Part shown: positions 5,885-13,697 of the stretch, in pieces
How the letters are laid out: each line of letters begins with the position of its first letter
Numbering within the stretch: the first letter of the stretch is position 1
Source: Gammaproteobacteria bacterium CG22_combo_CG10-13_8_21_14_all_40_8
Lineage (GTDB): Bacteria; Pseudomonadota; Gammaproteobacteria; Enterobacterales; GCA-002770795
Direction of reading: 5' to 3'
Length of the DNA stretch: 13,697 bases
Assembly (NCBI GenBank): GCA_002770795.1
Contig: PCTP01000256.1
Span: 2,186-15,882, forward strand
The notes under the pieces: model-generated
Seen by the model: only the letters and a program-made list of their open reading frames with translations
Told to the model about the DNA's origin: nothing
Database searches by the model: none
Made by a program: the position numbers and the translations under genes

Positions 5885-7549
5885 TTAGTTTTTAGTATAA
5901 CGCTTCTCACCAGAAACCCACGTCTCGAACACCTGGGTTTTCCAAATATCCTCCATCTTGCCATGAATAACATCTTGATTTATCAGAACAAAATCGGCCC
6001 ATTTTCCTGTCTCCAGCGAACCTAAGGTTTTTTCTTGGTGCGCGGCATAAGCCGCATCGAGGGTGAAGCTTCTCAAAGCCTGAGCCGGTGTCATTTTTTC
6101 ATCGGCTAACCACCCCCCCTTGGGTTGATTCGTATGATCTTGGCGAGTAATGGCTGCGTGCAATCCATGAAAAACATTGGCTAATTCAACAGGGAAGTCT
6201 GATCCTGACGCGATAATCGTGCCTTGTTGTAAAAACTTATACCAAGCATAGGCTCCTTTTAAACGTTCTTTTCCTAGCCTATCTTCAGCCATGTTTTTAT
6301 CGCTGGTTGCATGAACAGGCTGCATGGATGCAATGATATTAAGGCTTTTAAAGCGTGAAATATCTTTAAGAGAAACTACCTGTGCATGCTCAATTCGATT
6401 CCGTAAACTTTTGGCGTTTACGGTTTTGTAGGCTTTTTCAAAAGCATCTAGCACTAAACGATTCGCTTTATCTCCGATAGCATGAACATTGACCTGAAAT
6501 CCTTTGCTGAGGATATGATGTACTAAGGTATCAAGATCGGATGTTGGCGTTCGTAATAATCCTGTATTCTGGATATCATCTGAATAGGGGGCTAACAAAG
6601 CTGCGCCTCGGCTACCTAAAGCGCCATCTGCATAGAGCTTAACGCTGCGAATGGATAAAAAGTCTTTATGGTCTGAAATAATGCCACGGTCTAACCATTG
6701 AGTTAATTTTTGGCTTGAACCATCCAGCATGGCATAGATGCGAATGGGAAGCCGGTCAGTTTTGTTTCGTTCTATGTAAGAGTTAATGACTTTTTCATCC
6801 ACCCCTGCGTCATGCACATTGACAATGCCTAGAGATAACAAATGAGCGAAAGCCTTATCCAATGCAATTTCTTGTTCGGCGGCCGAGATAGGTGGGATCT
6901 TGCTTCGAACAAACTCCATGGCATTATCGATTAATACGCCTGTTGCTTCTCCATTCTCGTCACGTTCAATTTTACCACCTTGCGGATCAGGCGTCTCTTT
7001 GTTGATTCCAGCAAGGGCTAGCGCCTGACTGTTCACCCAAACCGCATGGCCATCTACTCTTTCTAAAAGAATGGGCTTTTTAATACCAGACTTATCGAGT
7101 GAGTCCCTATGAGGAAAGTGTTTATTTTGCCATAAAACTTGATTCCAACCTCCTCCTTTAATCCATTGAGAGGCTGGATTTTTTGTCGCAAAATTTTTAA
7201 CAGCATCCACTGCAAGTGCTTCTGAAGCAATACCTCTCAGATTCACACTGAGCATTTCAAAACCTAAACCTGCGATATGGCCATGAGCATCAATAAGTCC
7301 CGGCAACATAAATTGTTGATGACCATCAATAGGTTGACAATGTTGATAAGGATTGGTGGTCCCTTTGATACCTGTTGCAAGCACTTTTCCCTGATCAAAA
7401 GCCAACCAGTCAAACTGAGTGAGTTTCAGCGTGTGGCTGGTTGGTGTGTACCCTTTAATATTTTGATATAACTGGCATTGGGCTACAGCATTTTGACTGG
7501 TCAATATTAAAGTTAAACCAGAAACTGCTAGGGCAATAATTTTTTTCAT
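5885..7549 (-). CDS. Exported YtcJ-like metal-dependent amidohydrolase
   Basis: This 554-residue protein starts with a Sec signal peptide (MKKIIALAVSGLTLILTS..AVA, cleavage about residue 23), so it should act in the periplasm. It belongs to the amidohydrolase_3 group: metal-binding DAHGH (H89, H91), ERVDGHAVWVNS, SVKLYADGALGSRGA (K304, a possible carboxylated lysine), NVHAIGD (H356), RIEHAQ (H388) and ASGSDFP (D451). The C-terminal GSLETGKWADFVLI closes the beta-sandwich domain. Enzymes of this group hydrolyse amide or carbamate bonds of varied small molecules; the substrate here is unknown. AGGA sits five bases before the ATG. It begins 36 bp after the gamma-glutamyltransferase stop on the same strand, so the two probably share a transcript and may act in sequence on exported peptides or amides (inference). 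Confidence 0.9.
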   Translation of the reverse strand: MKKIIALAVSGLTLILTSQNAVAQCQLYQNIKGYTPTSHTLKLTQFDWLAFDQGKVLATGIKGTTNPYQHCQPIDGHQQFMLPGLIDAHGHIAGLGFEMLSVNLRGIASEALAVDAVKNFATKNPASQWIKGGGWNQVLWQNKHFPHRDSLDKSGIKKPILLERVDGHAVWVNSQALALAGINKETPDPQGGKIERDENGEATGVLIDNAMEFVRSKIPPISAAEQEIALDKAFAHLLSLGIVNVHDAGVDEKVINSYIERNKTDRLPIRIYAMLDGSSQKLTQWLDRGIISDHKDFLSIRSVKLYADGALGSRGAALLAPYSDDIQNTGLLRTPTSDLDTLVHHILSKGFQVNVHAIGDKANRLVLDAFEKAYKTVNAKSLRNRIEHAQVVSLKDISRFKSLNIIASMQPVHATSDKNMAEDRLGKERLKGAYAWYKFLQQGTIIASGSDFPVELANVFHGLHAAITRQDHTNQPKGGWLADEKMTPAQALRSFTLDAAYAAHQEKTLGSLETGKWADFVLINQDVIHGKMEDIWKTQVFETWVSGEKRYTKN

Positions 7550-7585
7550 AGAGATCCTGTTTTTATAATGATTATAGCGATCTTG

Positions 7586-9316
7586 TTAATATCCCGCCGC
7601 TTGACCATCTTTGCGTGATTCCGAAGCACCATAATAGACCTTATTTATAGCATCATATTGAATGGCTTGGTAGCCGCCATAACTACCACTATCAAATTCG
7701 ATTTTATGCCCTTTGTCCATCAATCCCCTGATAGTTTGGTAAGGAATATCTGATTCAAAAGCGACAATGCCACCATCTTCAATGTATTTAGCGTTTTCTT
7801 CAGTAGGTTCTGTTGAACCAAAATGCTGCCAACGGGTAGCATCTCCAGCCTCTTGTAGGTTCATACCAAAATCAATCAGGTTGGTAATGATCTGTACATG
7901 CCCTTGAGGTTGCATTGCACCTCCCATAACGCCAAAGCTGATAAAGGGTTGGCCATCTTTCATGATAAAGGCTGGTATAATGGTGTGAAATGGACGTTTT
8001 CCTGGTGCGTATACATTGGCATGAGACTCCTCCAATGAGAAAAGTTCTCCCCGATCTTGAAAAATAAAACCCAAACCTGGGACCACAACACCAGATCCCA
8101 TACCACGATAATTACTTTGTATTAAAGAAACCATGTTGCCATCTTTGTCGGCAGTGGTGAGATAAATGGTATCTCCCTGATACAATGCAGGATTTCCGTT
8201 ATCGACTCTTTTTGCTGCCTTTTCTTGAATGAGTTTGGCGCGTTCCTTGGCATATGTTTTAGAGAGTAACCCTTTTAAAGGCACCTGAAAAAAATCCATA
8301 TCAGCATAAAATTTAGCCCTATCTTCAAACACTAATTTTTTGGCTTCAATCATAATATGTAAAGCTTGTTCACTTAAAAAGCCCATTTTTTTTAGATCAT
8401 ATAATTCAAGGATGTTGAGCATTTGCAAGGCAGAAATACCTTGACCATTGGGCGGTAGTTCAAAAACATCATAGCCACGGTAGTTAGTTGCCTGGGGTTC
8501 AACCCATGTGGAATGATGTTCCGCCAAATCTCGATAGCGTAAATAACCATTATTTTTTTTCATAAAATTATCGATTTTCTTAGCGATCTCCCCCTTGTAA
8601 AAAGCATCGCGTCCAAAGGACGCGATAAGGGATAAGGTGTTGGCAAGATCGGGGTTTTTAAAGATTTGCCCTTTTTGTGGTGCTTGTCCATTAATGGTAT
8701 AGGTTTCTTTAAAAGCGCCAGGCTGTGGAGAGAGTCTTGGGACACTTTTATTCCAGTAATAAGCAATTAACTCCGTTAAGGGAAAACCATTTTTAGCATA
8801 ATCAATGGCGGGTTGTAGATTTTGCTGCATATTGAGTTTGCCAAATTTTTTGTGCATTTCAAACCAGCCATCTACCGCCCCCGGAACCGAGATGGGCAAC
8901 ATGCCATAGGGAGGAATAGTCGTTTTTCCTAATTTAGAAATTTCTGACTTTAATATTTTTAAGCTTAAACCTTGAGGTGAGCGCCCACTTGCATTTAAAC
9001 CATATAGTTTTTGAGATTTGTTATCCCAAATAATGGCGAATAAATCTCCTCCAACACCACTACCCGTCGGTTCCATTAGGCCCAAAGCAGCGTTGGTAGC
9101 AATAGCTGCATCCACTGCGCTGCCTCCTTTTTTTAGAATATCTAGTCCAATTTGAGTAGCCAATGGCTGACTAGTGGCAACCATACCATGCTGAGCAATC
9201 ACCTCAGAACGCGTGGCGAAATTCAAACCTGTCACTCTATCGGGGGCGCTTTGGGCACTTGGTGAGATAAAAAAAGATAAAAAGGAGAACAAAATGGCGA
9301 GTTTTAACCTAAGCAT
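7586..9316 (-). CDS. ggt: Gamma-glutamyltransferase
   Basis: This is a 576-residue N-terminal nucleophile hydrolase precursor with a signal peptide (MLRLKLAILFSFLSFFISPSAQSA). It cleaves glutathione and other gamma-glutamyl compounds, usually in the periplasm. Autoprocessing is expected before T383 in GDTIYLTTADKDGN, which would be the catalytic Thr opening the small subunit. R112 in NASGRSP is the likely gamma-glutamyl carboxylate contact, and GVMGGAMQPQGHVQ carries the Gly-Gly oxyanion hole. MEPTGSGVGGDLF and NMVSLIQSNYRGMGSG are further family blocks. Full length, with no missing key residue seen. It is the first gene of a likely two-gene operon with the amidohydrolase. A candidate promoter lies 42-70 bp upstream. 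GGGA lies eight bases before the ATG. Confidence 0.95.
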   Translation of the reverse strand: MLRLKLAILFSFLSFFISPSAQSAPDRVTGLNFATRSEVIAQHGMVATSQPLATQIGLDILKKGGSAVDAAIATNAALGLMEPTGSGVGGDLFAIIWDNKSQKLYGLNASGRSPQGLSLKILKSEISKLGKTTIPPYGMLPISVPGAVDGWFEMHKKFGKLNMQQNLQPAIDYAKNGFPLTELIAYYWNKSVPRLSPQPGAFKETYTINGQAPQKGQIFKNPDLANTLSLIASFGRDAFYKGEIAKKIDNFMKKNNGYLRYRDLAEHHSTWVEPQATNYRGYDVFELPPNGQGISALQMLNILELYDLKKMGFLSEQALHIMIEAKKLVFEDRAKFYADMDFFQVPLKGLLSKTYAKERAKLIQEKAAKRVDNGNPALYQGDTIYLTTADKDGNMVSLIQSNYRGMGSGVVVPGLGFIFQDRGELFSLEESHANVYAPGKRPFHTIIPAFIMKDGQPFISFGVMGGAMQPQGHVQIITNLIDFGMNLQEAGDATRWQHFGSTEPTEENAKYIEDGGIVAFESDIPYQTIRGLMDKGHKIEFDSGSYGGYQAIQYDAINKVYYGASESRKDGQAAGY

Positions 9317-9357
9317 GATGAATATCCCGAGACAATCTTTGTGATAAGTGTGAGTCT

Positions 9358-9386
9358 ATCTTAGGGTTATCTGAAGGGAATCGCAA
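9358..9386 (-). promoter_or_regulatory. Candidate sigma70 promoter of ggt
   Basis: On the minus strand, TTGCGA (9386-9381) is followed after 17 bp by TAAGAT (9363-9358). Each box matches four of six consensus bases, giving a leader of about 35 bases before the ggt ATG. It lies downstream of the M13 terminator, as expected for an independent transcript. Confidence 0.4.
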
Positions 9387-9442
9387 ACTTGAGGCAAAGA
9401 ATCTCTTTTGAGATGAGTTTGGTTGTACTCATCGGAAAGAAA

Positions 9443-9489
9443 AAATTAAGGGCAATAGAAGAAAGACTTTCTTCTATTGCCCTTAATTT
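9443..9489 (-). terminator. Rho-independent terminator of the M13 peptidase gene
   Basis: Two perfectly complementary 23-base arms (9443-9465 and 9467-9489) flank a single central base; the core reads GGGCAATAGAAGAAAG and its complement. On the minus strand it begins 10 bases after the stop codon and ends in a T6 run followed by CTTTCC. The practical loop would open by several bases. It separates this transcript from ggt. Confidence 0.92.
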
Positions 9490-9498
9490 AGGTGTTTT

Positions 9499-11601
9499 TT
9501 ACCAAATCTTAACGCGTTTTTCTGGTGCAAGATAAAGCTTATCATTGGGTTGAACATTAAAAGCTGTATACCAAGCGTCAATATTGCGAACCGTCAAAGC
9601 TCTATACTGTCCAGGCGCATGGCCATTGGTGGCAATTCTGGCTCTCATGGCTTCTTCACGCATTTTTGAAGCCCAAGTTTGCGCGTAGCCAATGAAGAAA
9701 CGTTGATCACCAGTAAATCCATCAATGACAGGTGCTTGTTGACCATTTAATGAGGCGCGATAGGCATCATAGGTTGCCGCAAGGCCTGCCACGTCTGCGA
9801 TGTTTTCGCCTAGAGTTAGTTTGCCATTGACATGTATATCTGGATAGGGCTTATAGGTATCATATTGATCGGCCAACGCTTGTCCTTGTTTAGCAAAACG
9901 GGCAAAATCATCTTTTGTCCACCAGTTACGCATAGCCCCAGTAGAATCGAATGCTGCGCCATTGTTATCAAAGCTATGACTAATTTCATGACCAATGACC
10001 GCACCAATAGCACCATAGTTATAAGCAGCATCTGCTTTGGCATCAAAGAAGGGGGGTTGTAAAATACCGGCTGGGAAATTTAAAGCATTTTGTACGGGCA
10101 AGTTCACGGCATTGACGACTTGAGGTGACATCCACCATTCGCCTTTATCCATGGGCTGACCAATTTTAGCCAGTTGATGAGCGTATTCCGTTTTCTCTCC
10201 GTTGATCATGTTGGTATAAGCGCTATTGGCATCTACCCTGTAATGACTATAGTCTCGCCAATGATCTGGATATCCTACACCTACGACCAATGAAGCGACT
10301 TTTGCTAGTGCTTCAGTTTTAGTGGTGTCAGCCATCCATTGGATATTTTGTACGCGTTTGCCAAAAGCGGTGACAATTTGCTCCACCATAGAGGAGACTT
10401 CTTTTTTAGCAGAAGCAGGGAAGTATTTGTCAACATAGGCACGTCCGACAGCATCGCTTAAATAAACATCTAGTGCCGCCAATGCTCTTTTATCACGACT
10501 TCTTTGTTGAGGTGTGCCTGATAAGGTGGTGCCGTAAAAAGCGAAATGAGTTTGATCAATGGCCGATGGTAATACTGAAGCATGTGAGTTGATCTGATGG
10601 AAAACTAGCCAGTCTTTCCATGAATCCAATGGCTCTGAGGCAACTAAAGCCGCTAGAGTGGTTATGGCATGAGCATGATAGGCTGCAAATTTTTGCTGAT
10701 GGCCTAGGTTGGCAGCCTCTAGGAATAATGACCAGTCTATGCCTGGTGCTTTGCTGTCAAAATAGGCCCTGCTCCAAATTGCAGATGATTGGGTAAAATC
10801 TTCACTCTCTTCTCTGCTAACGTGAGCTTGTGCAATTTTAGTTTCTAAAGCAAAAATGCGCACTGCTTTGGTCGATGCATTACTGATACCTGCTTTAGTC
10901 AGTAATTCTTCAATATAAGCTTTATAAGTGGTGCGAATTTTGGCTATTTTGGGATCCGAAGATAAATAATATTCACGCTCTGGCATTCCTAGTCCACCTT
11001 GTAAAAAATAAGGCAGGACTTCACCCGGGGTTGATAATCCTTGGGTGACAAAAATACCAAAGAGGTTTTCGGTGAAAAAATTGGTGGCATTCAAAGGATC
11101 CACATCAGCGCGCAAGTTAGCGCCCAAGATTTGGGATAGTTTGGATTTATTGGTGATTGCTGCATAGCGATTAAGTGTTTCTTGAATGGGATTCATACCT
11201 GCGGCTTCTATAGCATCTGTATCAATAAATGCTTTGTAAAAATCGGCAATTCTAGCCTCATTACTGCCCGCTGCATGGGTTGAATGAAGCAGGCCATCGA
11301 TAAGCTCAGCATTGTTGCTTTCAGTTTCTTTGGAGGCGACTAAGAAAGCGCCCACACTGGAACGATCTGCTGGAATTTTTGTAGTTTTCATCCAATTGCC
11401 ATTGGCATAGGAATAAAAGTCATCACCAGGTTTAACTGAGGTATCCATTGAAGCAATCGTTATTCCTATGTTTTTGTCCATGGTCTCATGGGTTTCAGTT
11501 GCCATCTTGACTGGTTTTTCAGTGGTATTTAGAGAACAGCCACTGATGCTTAAAAACACTGAAGCCGAGAGCACAAACGCTGAAAATAGAGGTTTTGACA
11601 T
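9499..11601 (-). CDS. M13-family zinc metallopeptidase, lipoprotein (neprilysin/PepO-like)
   Basis: This is a 700-residue endopeptidase of the neprilysin family. The N-terminus is a lipoprotein signal with lipobox SISGC (C22), so the enzyme is probably membrane-anchored and faces the periplasm or outside. Peptidase_M13_N covers about 57-440 (start VKPGDDFYSYANGNWM). The catalytic half has VIGHEISHSFD (H538, E539, H542) and GENIADVAG (E599 as third zinc ligand, D603). FPAGILQPPFFD and HAPGQYR (H661, transition-state His) are also present, and it ends with the usual xRVxIW tail. The substrate-binding NAxY motif reads NAVN, which may alter peptide docking. AGGAG five bases before the ATG is a strong ribosome binding site. 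The family cuts short peptides; substrates here are unknown. Confidence 0.95.
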   Translation of the reverse strand: MSKPLFSAFVLSASVFLSISGCSLNTTEKPVKMATETHETMDKNIGITIASMDTSVKPGDDFYSYANGNWMKTTKIPADRSSVGAFLVASKETESNNAELIDGLLHSTHAAGSNEARIADFYKAFIDTDAIEAAGMNPIQETLNRYAAITNKSKLSQILGANLRADVDPLNATNFFTENLFGIFVTQGLSTPGEVLPYFLQGGLGMPEREYYLSSDPKIAKIRTTYKAYIEELLTKAGISNASTKAVRIFALETKIAQAHVSREESEDFTQSSAIWSRAYFDSKAPGIDWSLFLEAANLGHQQKFAAYHAHAITTLAALVASEPLDSWKDWLVFHQINSHASVLPSAIDQTHFAFYGTTLSGTPQQRSRDKRALAALDVYLSDAVGRAYVDKYFPASAKKEVSSMVEQIVTAFGKRVQNIQWMADTTKTEALAKVASLVVGVGYPDHWRDYSHYRVDANSAYTNMINGEKTEYAHQLAKIGQPMDKGEWWMSPQVVNAVNLPVQNALNFPAGILQPPFFDAKADAAYNYGAIGAVIGHEISHSFDNNGAAFDSTGAMRNWWTKDDFARFAKQGQALADQYDTYKPYPDIHVNGKLTLGENIADVAGLAATYDAYRASLNGQQAPVIDGFTGDQRFFIGYAQTWASKMREEAMRARIATNGHAPGQYRALTVRNIDAWYTAFNVQPNDKLYLAPEKRVKIW

Positions 11602-11730
11602 GATATCTCCTAATGATTGTTCTTCTTAAAGGCATGGAAGCCGCAACAGTTTACCTGAATCAAGGCGATTAAGTAAATGAATCCTCTTTAACGGTATTTT
11701 CGATGGTCTATTTAGATTGAGCGTATTTTT

Positions 11731-11850
11731 TTAAATGTGCTTTTTGGCACTAGGTCGTTTAATTTTCTTAGAAAATAACCATGCGCTAAGCGTGAGAATA
11801 AAAAAATTATCCCAATAAAATACATCTGCTGTATTTGTGACTGAATTCAT
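11731..11850 (-). CDS. Candidate 39-aa single-pass membrane micro-protein (second of a pair)
   Basis: The ATG is at 11850-11848 and the TAA at 11733-11731. The peptide has a polar N-terminus (MNSVTNTADVFYWD), a hydrophobic stretch FFILTLSAWLF, and a strongly basic tail (SKKIKRPSAKKH). That layout predicts one inner-membrane helix with a cytoplasmic C-terminus. It begins 20 bp after the first micro-ORF on the same strand and has the same number of codons. No Shine-Dalgarno sequence is visible (ATTTTGTATT precedes the ATG), which weakens the case. No family was recognised. It resembles small hydrophobic toxins or accessory subunits only in layout. It could be a chance frame. Confidence 0.3.
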   Translation of the reverse strand: MNSVTNTADVFYWDNFFILTLSAWLFSKKIKRPSAKKHI

Positions 11851-11870
11851 AATACAAAATTAATACTATA

Positions 11871-11990
11871 TCACCAAGCAGAATAAGCAGCCAAAGTTGC
11901 AATAATTCCAGCTAATAGAATGGCCGCTAATTCAGTCAACCCTAAGGTTTTGTTTCTGGATCGATGGCATAATAGCTGATGTTTATGCAT
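11871..11990 (-). CDS. Candidate 39-aa single-pass membrane micro-protein (first of a pair)
   Basis: The ATG is at 11990-11988 and the TGA at 11873-11871. The N-terminus is basic (MHKHQLLCHRSRNKT). A long uninterrupted hydrophobic helix follows, LTELAAILLAGIIATLAAYS, ending AW, so the whole C-terminal half should span the membrane. The A/L/I/G-rich helix is unusual for random A+T-rich DNA and is the best argument that it is coding. No Shine-Dalgarno sequence is seen, and an in-frame stop lies just upstream, so the start cannot move far. It diverges from msrB. Short inverted repeats sit at both edges. No family was recognised. Confidence 0.38.
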   Translation of the reverse strand: MHKHQLLCHRSRNKTLGLTELAAILLAGIIATLAAYSAW

Positions 11991-12096
11991 AATAGTATTA
12001 AGGGATTACTCAATTGATGTTAAAATTAGGAGATTTCATTTCCTTCACTTTTATGATGTATATACCTAAGTGACTTGAGTAAATAGAAGATATCGA

Positions 12097-12540
12097 ATGC
12101 ATGAATATGAAAAATCCGCAGAAGCTATTGCAGCTTTGAATGAAGAACAGTTTCGAGTTACTCAGCAAAATGGCACAGAGCATCCGGGGACTGGAGAATT
12201 TTTAAATAATAAAGAAAAGGGTATTTATGTGGATATTGTTTCTGGAGAGCCCTTATTTGCATCCTCTGCCAAATTTGATTCAGGCTGTGGTTGGCCCAGC
12301 TTTAGCAAACCCATTGAGAAAGTTTATGTGAAAGAACTTTCTGATATTACTCATGGCATGAGAAGAGTGGAAGTTCGCTCAACCATTGGAGACAGTCATC
12401 TAGGGCATGTTTTCACTGATGGGCCAGAGGACAAAGGTGGATTGCGTTATTGCATTAATTCTGCTTCCTTGCGTTTTATCTCTCTGAAAGATATGCAAGC
12501 GCAAGGTTATGGGGATTATATTACTCAAGTGGAGGAATAA
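12097..12540 (+). CDS. msrB: Peptide-methionine (R)-S-oxide reductase
   Basis: This 147-residue enzyme reduces the R-sulfoxide of oxidised methionine in proteins, normally with thioredoxin. The catalytic cysteine is C119 in [11 protein letters not shown] and the resolving cysteine C64 in [21 protein letters not shown] is the conserved His block. The zinc CxxC pairs of many homologues are replaced ([13 protein letters not shown]), so this is a zinc-free MsrB. No signal peptide is present, so it is cytoplasmic. AGAAG lies about seven bases before the ATG. It is the first gene of a two-gene operon: the msrA ATG follows two bases after its stop. Length is normal. Confidence 0.96.
   Translation: MHEYEKSAEAIAALNEEQFRVTQQNGTEHPGTGEFLNNKEKGIYVDIVSGEPLFASSAKFDSGCGWPSFSKPIEKVYVKELSDITHGMRRVEVRSTIGDSHLGHVFTDGPEDKGGLRYCINSASLRFISLKDMQAQGYGDYITQVEE
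12531..12535 (+). promoter_or_regulatory. Ribosome binding site of msrA inside the msrB end
   Basis: GGAGG, encoding the last glutamates of MsrB, lies seven bases before the msrA ATG at 12543. This is a much better site than that of msrB, and the position fits coupled translation of the two reductases. Confidence 0.75.
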
Positions 12541-12542
12541 TC

Positions 12543-13049
12543 ATGTCGATTGAAAAAGCGGTGTTAGCGGGTGGTTGTTTTTGGGGAATGCAGGAACTTA
12601 TTCGTAAGTTAAATGGAGTTGAGTCCACGCGTGTGGGATACACTGGTGGTGATGTGAAAAATGCCACTTATCGTAATCACGGAACTCATGCTGAAGGCAT
12701 CGAAATTATTTTTGATAATAGCATTTTGAGTTACCGAAAAATTTTAGAATTCTTTTTTCAAATTCATGATCCCACAACAGCGTACCAACAAGGGAATGAT
12801 CGAGGTGCATCATATCGCTCCGCTATTTACACAGTTTCGGAGCAACAGCGTTTAGAAGCATTAAACGCTGTTGCAGATGCTAATGCATCGGGTCTTTGGC
12901 CTAAACCCGTTGTGACTGAAGTTGAACCCCTAGGAGACTTTTGGGAAGCAGAACCAGAGCACCAAGATTATCTTCAACATTTTCCCAGTGGTTACACCTG
13001 TCATTTTATTCGACCTGAGTGGGTATTGCCGAGAAGGAAAGATAATTAA
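12543..13049 (+). CDS. msrA: Peptide-methionine (S)-S-oxide reductase
   Basis: This 168-residue partner of MsrB reduces the S-sulfoxide of methionine. The catalytic cysteine is C12 in the GGCFWG motif. The family blocks [35 protein letters not shown] and EPEHQDYLQ are intact. C153 in [13 protein letters not shown] is the only other cysteine and is the likely resolving residue. It is cytoplasmic, full length for the short MsrA form, and has no signal peptide. It is read from the msrB transcript through the strong GGAGG site. Its TAA overlaps the stop of the convergent GNAT gene by four bases, so there is no room for a dedicated terminator between them. Confidence 0.97.
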   Translation: MSIEKAVLAGGCFWGMQELIRKLNGVESTRVGYTGGDVKNATYRNHGTHAEGIEIIFDNSILSYRKILEFFFQIHDPTTAYQQGNDRGASYRSAIYTVSEQQRLEALNAVADANASGLWPKPVVTEVEPLGDFWEAEPEHQDYLQHFPSGYTCHFIRPEWVLPRRKDN

Positions 13050-13609
13050 AGATCTTTTGACATCTTAATAATCACATTTTTTGAACCATTGTCTGAAATT
13101 TGGATATCACGACTGATTTCCTTGAACCCCATTTTAAGGTAAAGGGGTTCACCTGGCAGAGTAGATCCTAATTCTATCCGTTTAAAACCATGCGCACGTG
13201 CAGCCTGCTCTCCAAGCTGTAAAAGTTTGCTTCCAATACCCAGACGGGTCCAATCTGGATGAGTATACATGGCTCTTATTCTAGCGGCATCAGTGCTGGG
13301 ATCGCTGAAACTATCATCTCGTCCTTTAGTGTGATCTCCACCATAGAGAGTCTTTCTTTTTCCCCATCCACCACAGCCAATCATAATTGTTTTACCTGCT
13401 TTTATGGTTTCGATCACAAAATAAGTCTGATCTTCAAGCAAAGTACGATCTAAGCCCATGGATTGTTTGGCTGCATTAATTTCAGCTGTTGTAAGGAAGG
13501 ATTTCATATTACATTCAATTGATGCCTGCATAAGTTCAATAATCTGCGGTATATCGGCTGAACTCGCTATGCGATGTGTTATTTGTATGATTGGCGAATT
13601 AACGGGCAT
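13046..13609 (-). CDS. GNAT-family N-acetyltransferase
   Basis: This 187-residue protein has a single GNAT fold. The acetyl-CoA pyrophosphate loop is in [22 protein letters not shown] (about 109-130), within the usual beta4-alpha3 block. The C-terminal [17 protein letters not shown] holds the typical Tyr and GF motif. The N-terminal part ([20 protein letters not shown]) is the normal beta1-alpha1 region. The family transfers acetyl groups to amines of small molecules or proteins; the substrate cannot be told. The ATG at 13609 is the first possible start after an in-frame TGA, with GAAGAG about nine bases upstream. It converges on msrA with a 4-bp stop overlap. A strong promoter with a dyad precedes it, suggesting its own regulation. 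Confidence 0.92.
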   Translation of the reverse strand: MPVNSPIIQITHRIASSADIPQIIELMQASIECNMKSFLTTAEINAAKQSMGLDRTLLEDQTYFVIETIKAGKTIMIGCGGWGKRKTLYGGDHTKGRDDSFSDPSTDAARIRAMYTHPDWTRLGIGSKLLQLGEQAARAHGFKRIELGSTLPGEPLYLKMGFKEISRDIQISDNGSKNVIIKMSKDL

Positions 13610-13643
13610 AATTATGACTCTTCATCAGTTACAACTTTACTAA

Positions 13644-13672
13644 ATTAGAAAAGTACATTGAAATATTGTCAA
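13644..13672 (-). promoter_or_regulatory. Sigma70-type promoter of the GNAT gene
   Basis: On the minus strand a perfect TTGACA (13672-13667) is followed after 17 bp by TCTAAT (13649-13644, five of six matches). Transcription would start near 13637, about 28 bases before the ATG. It is the clearest promoter in the window. Confidence 0.75.
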
Positions 13673-13675
13673 TGT
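13655..13675. promoter_or_regulatory. Possible operator dyad over the -35 box of the GNAT gene
   Basis: ACATTGA (13655-13661) and TCAATGT (13669-13675) are perfect inverted half-sites with a 7-bp gap. The dyad covers the -35 hexamer and part of the spacer, a position suited to repression by a dimeric regulator. No regulator gene lies next to it in this window. Confidence 0.42.
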
Positions 13676-13697
13676 CTAACTTTAGTTGGTAATCTAC

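Larger units (their letters stand above)
11602..12096. other. Intergenic region upstream of the M13 and msrBA genes
   Basis: This 495-bp gap contains two tandem micro-ORFs on the minus strand (11731-11990), described separately. A 6-bp hairpin ATTTTC/GAAAAT lies inside the second. The sequences TAATACTATA (11861-11870) and AATAGTATTA (11991-12000) are near-perfect inverted copies lying exactly at the two edges of the first ORF. The outer parts, 11602-11730 and 12001-12096, should carry the promoters of the M13 and msrB genes, but no hexamer pair is convincing. Confidence 0.6.

Noticed and set aside
11871..11990. Prepilin-like signal (GLTELAAILLAG) in the first micro-ORF
   Set aside because: In prepilins the conserved Glu is the fifth residue after the cleaved Gly. 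Here it is third, and the protein ends right after the helix.

Overview
The window looks like chromosomal DNA of a gammaproteobacterium with moderately low G+C. The gene families and the IS630 relic would fit the order Legionellales, but nothing in the sequence proves the genus. Ten protein genes are well supported, and the left edge cuts an eleventh. There are also three speculative micro-ORFs, one decayed transposase end and several structured intergenic segments. No rRNA, tRNA, CRISPR array, complete IS or prophage was seen.

Left part (1-2320, minus strand): an alkylation-damage repair pair followed by an outer-membrane phospholipase. The first gene fuses an Ada N-terminal methyl-acceptor domain, an AraC-type DNA-binding domain and an AlkA 3-methyladenine glycosylase. 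It overlaps ogt, the O6-methylguanine methyltransferase, by 7 bp (ATGCTAA). Beyond ogt lies the 5' part of a phospholipase A1 (pldA) that runs off the window. The upstream gap (2321-2586) carries an isolated G+C-rich block.

Second part (2587-5571): a membrane-anchored CHASE4-HAMP-GGDEF protein on the minus strand, with a degenerate GDDEF signature, diverges from a cytoplasmic M14-type zinc carboxypeptidase/deacylase on the plus strand. The 432-bp divergent gap is rich in structure: a 16-bp hairpin, a 19-bp tandem duplication, and repeats that can also be read as a small Cys-rich ORF ending in an ATGA overlap with the peptidase.

Centre (5572-11601, mostly minus strand): a frameshifted C-terminal relic of an IS630-family transposase, then an exported amidohydrolase and a gamma-glutamyltransferase in one probable operon, then an M13 zinc metallopeptidase lipoprotein closed by a 23-bp perfect-stem terminator. 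With the M14 enzyme, these genes suggest extracytoplasmic peptide and glutathione breakdown feeding amino-acid uptake. That shared role is inference.

Right part (11602-13697): a 495-bp gap holds two tandem 39-codon reading frames, each predicting one membrane segment (minus strand). Then come msrB-msrA, a methionine sulfoxide reductase operon on the plus strand, and a convergent GNAT acetyltransferase whose stop codon overlaps that of msrA. The GNAT gene has the best sigma70-type promoter in the window, with a perfect 7-bp dyad over its -35 box.
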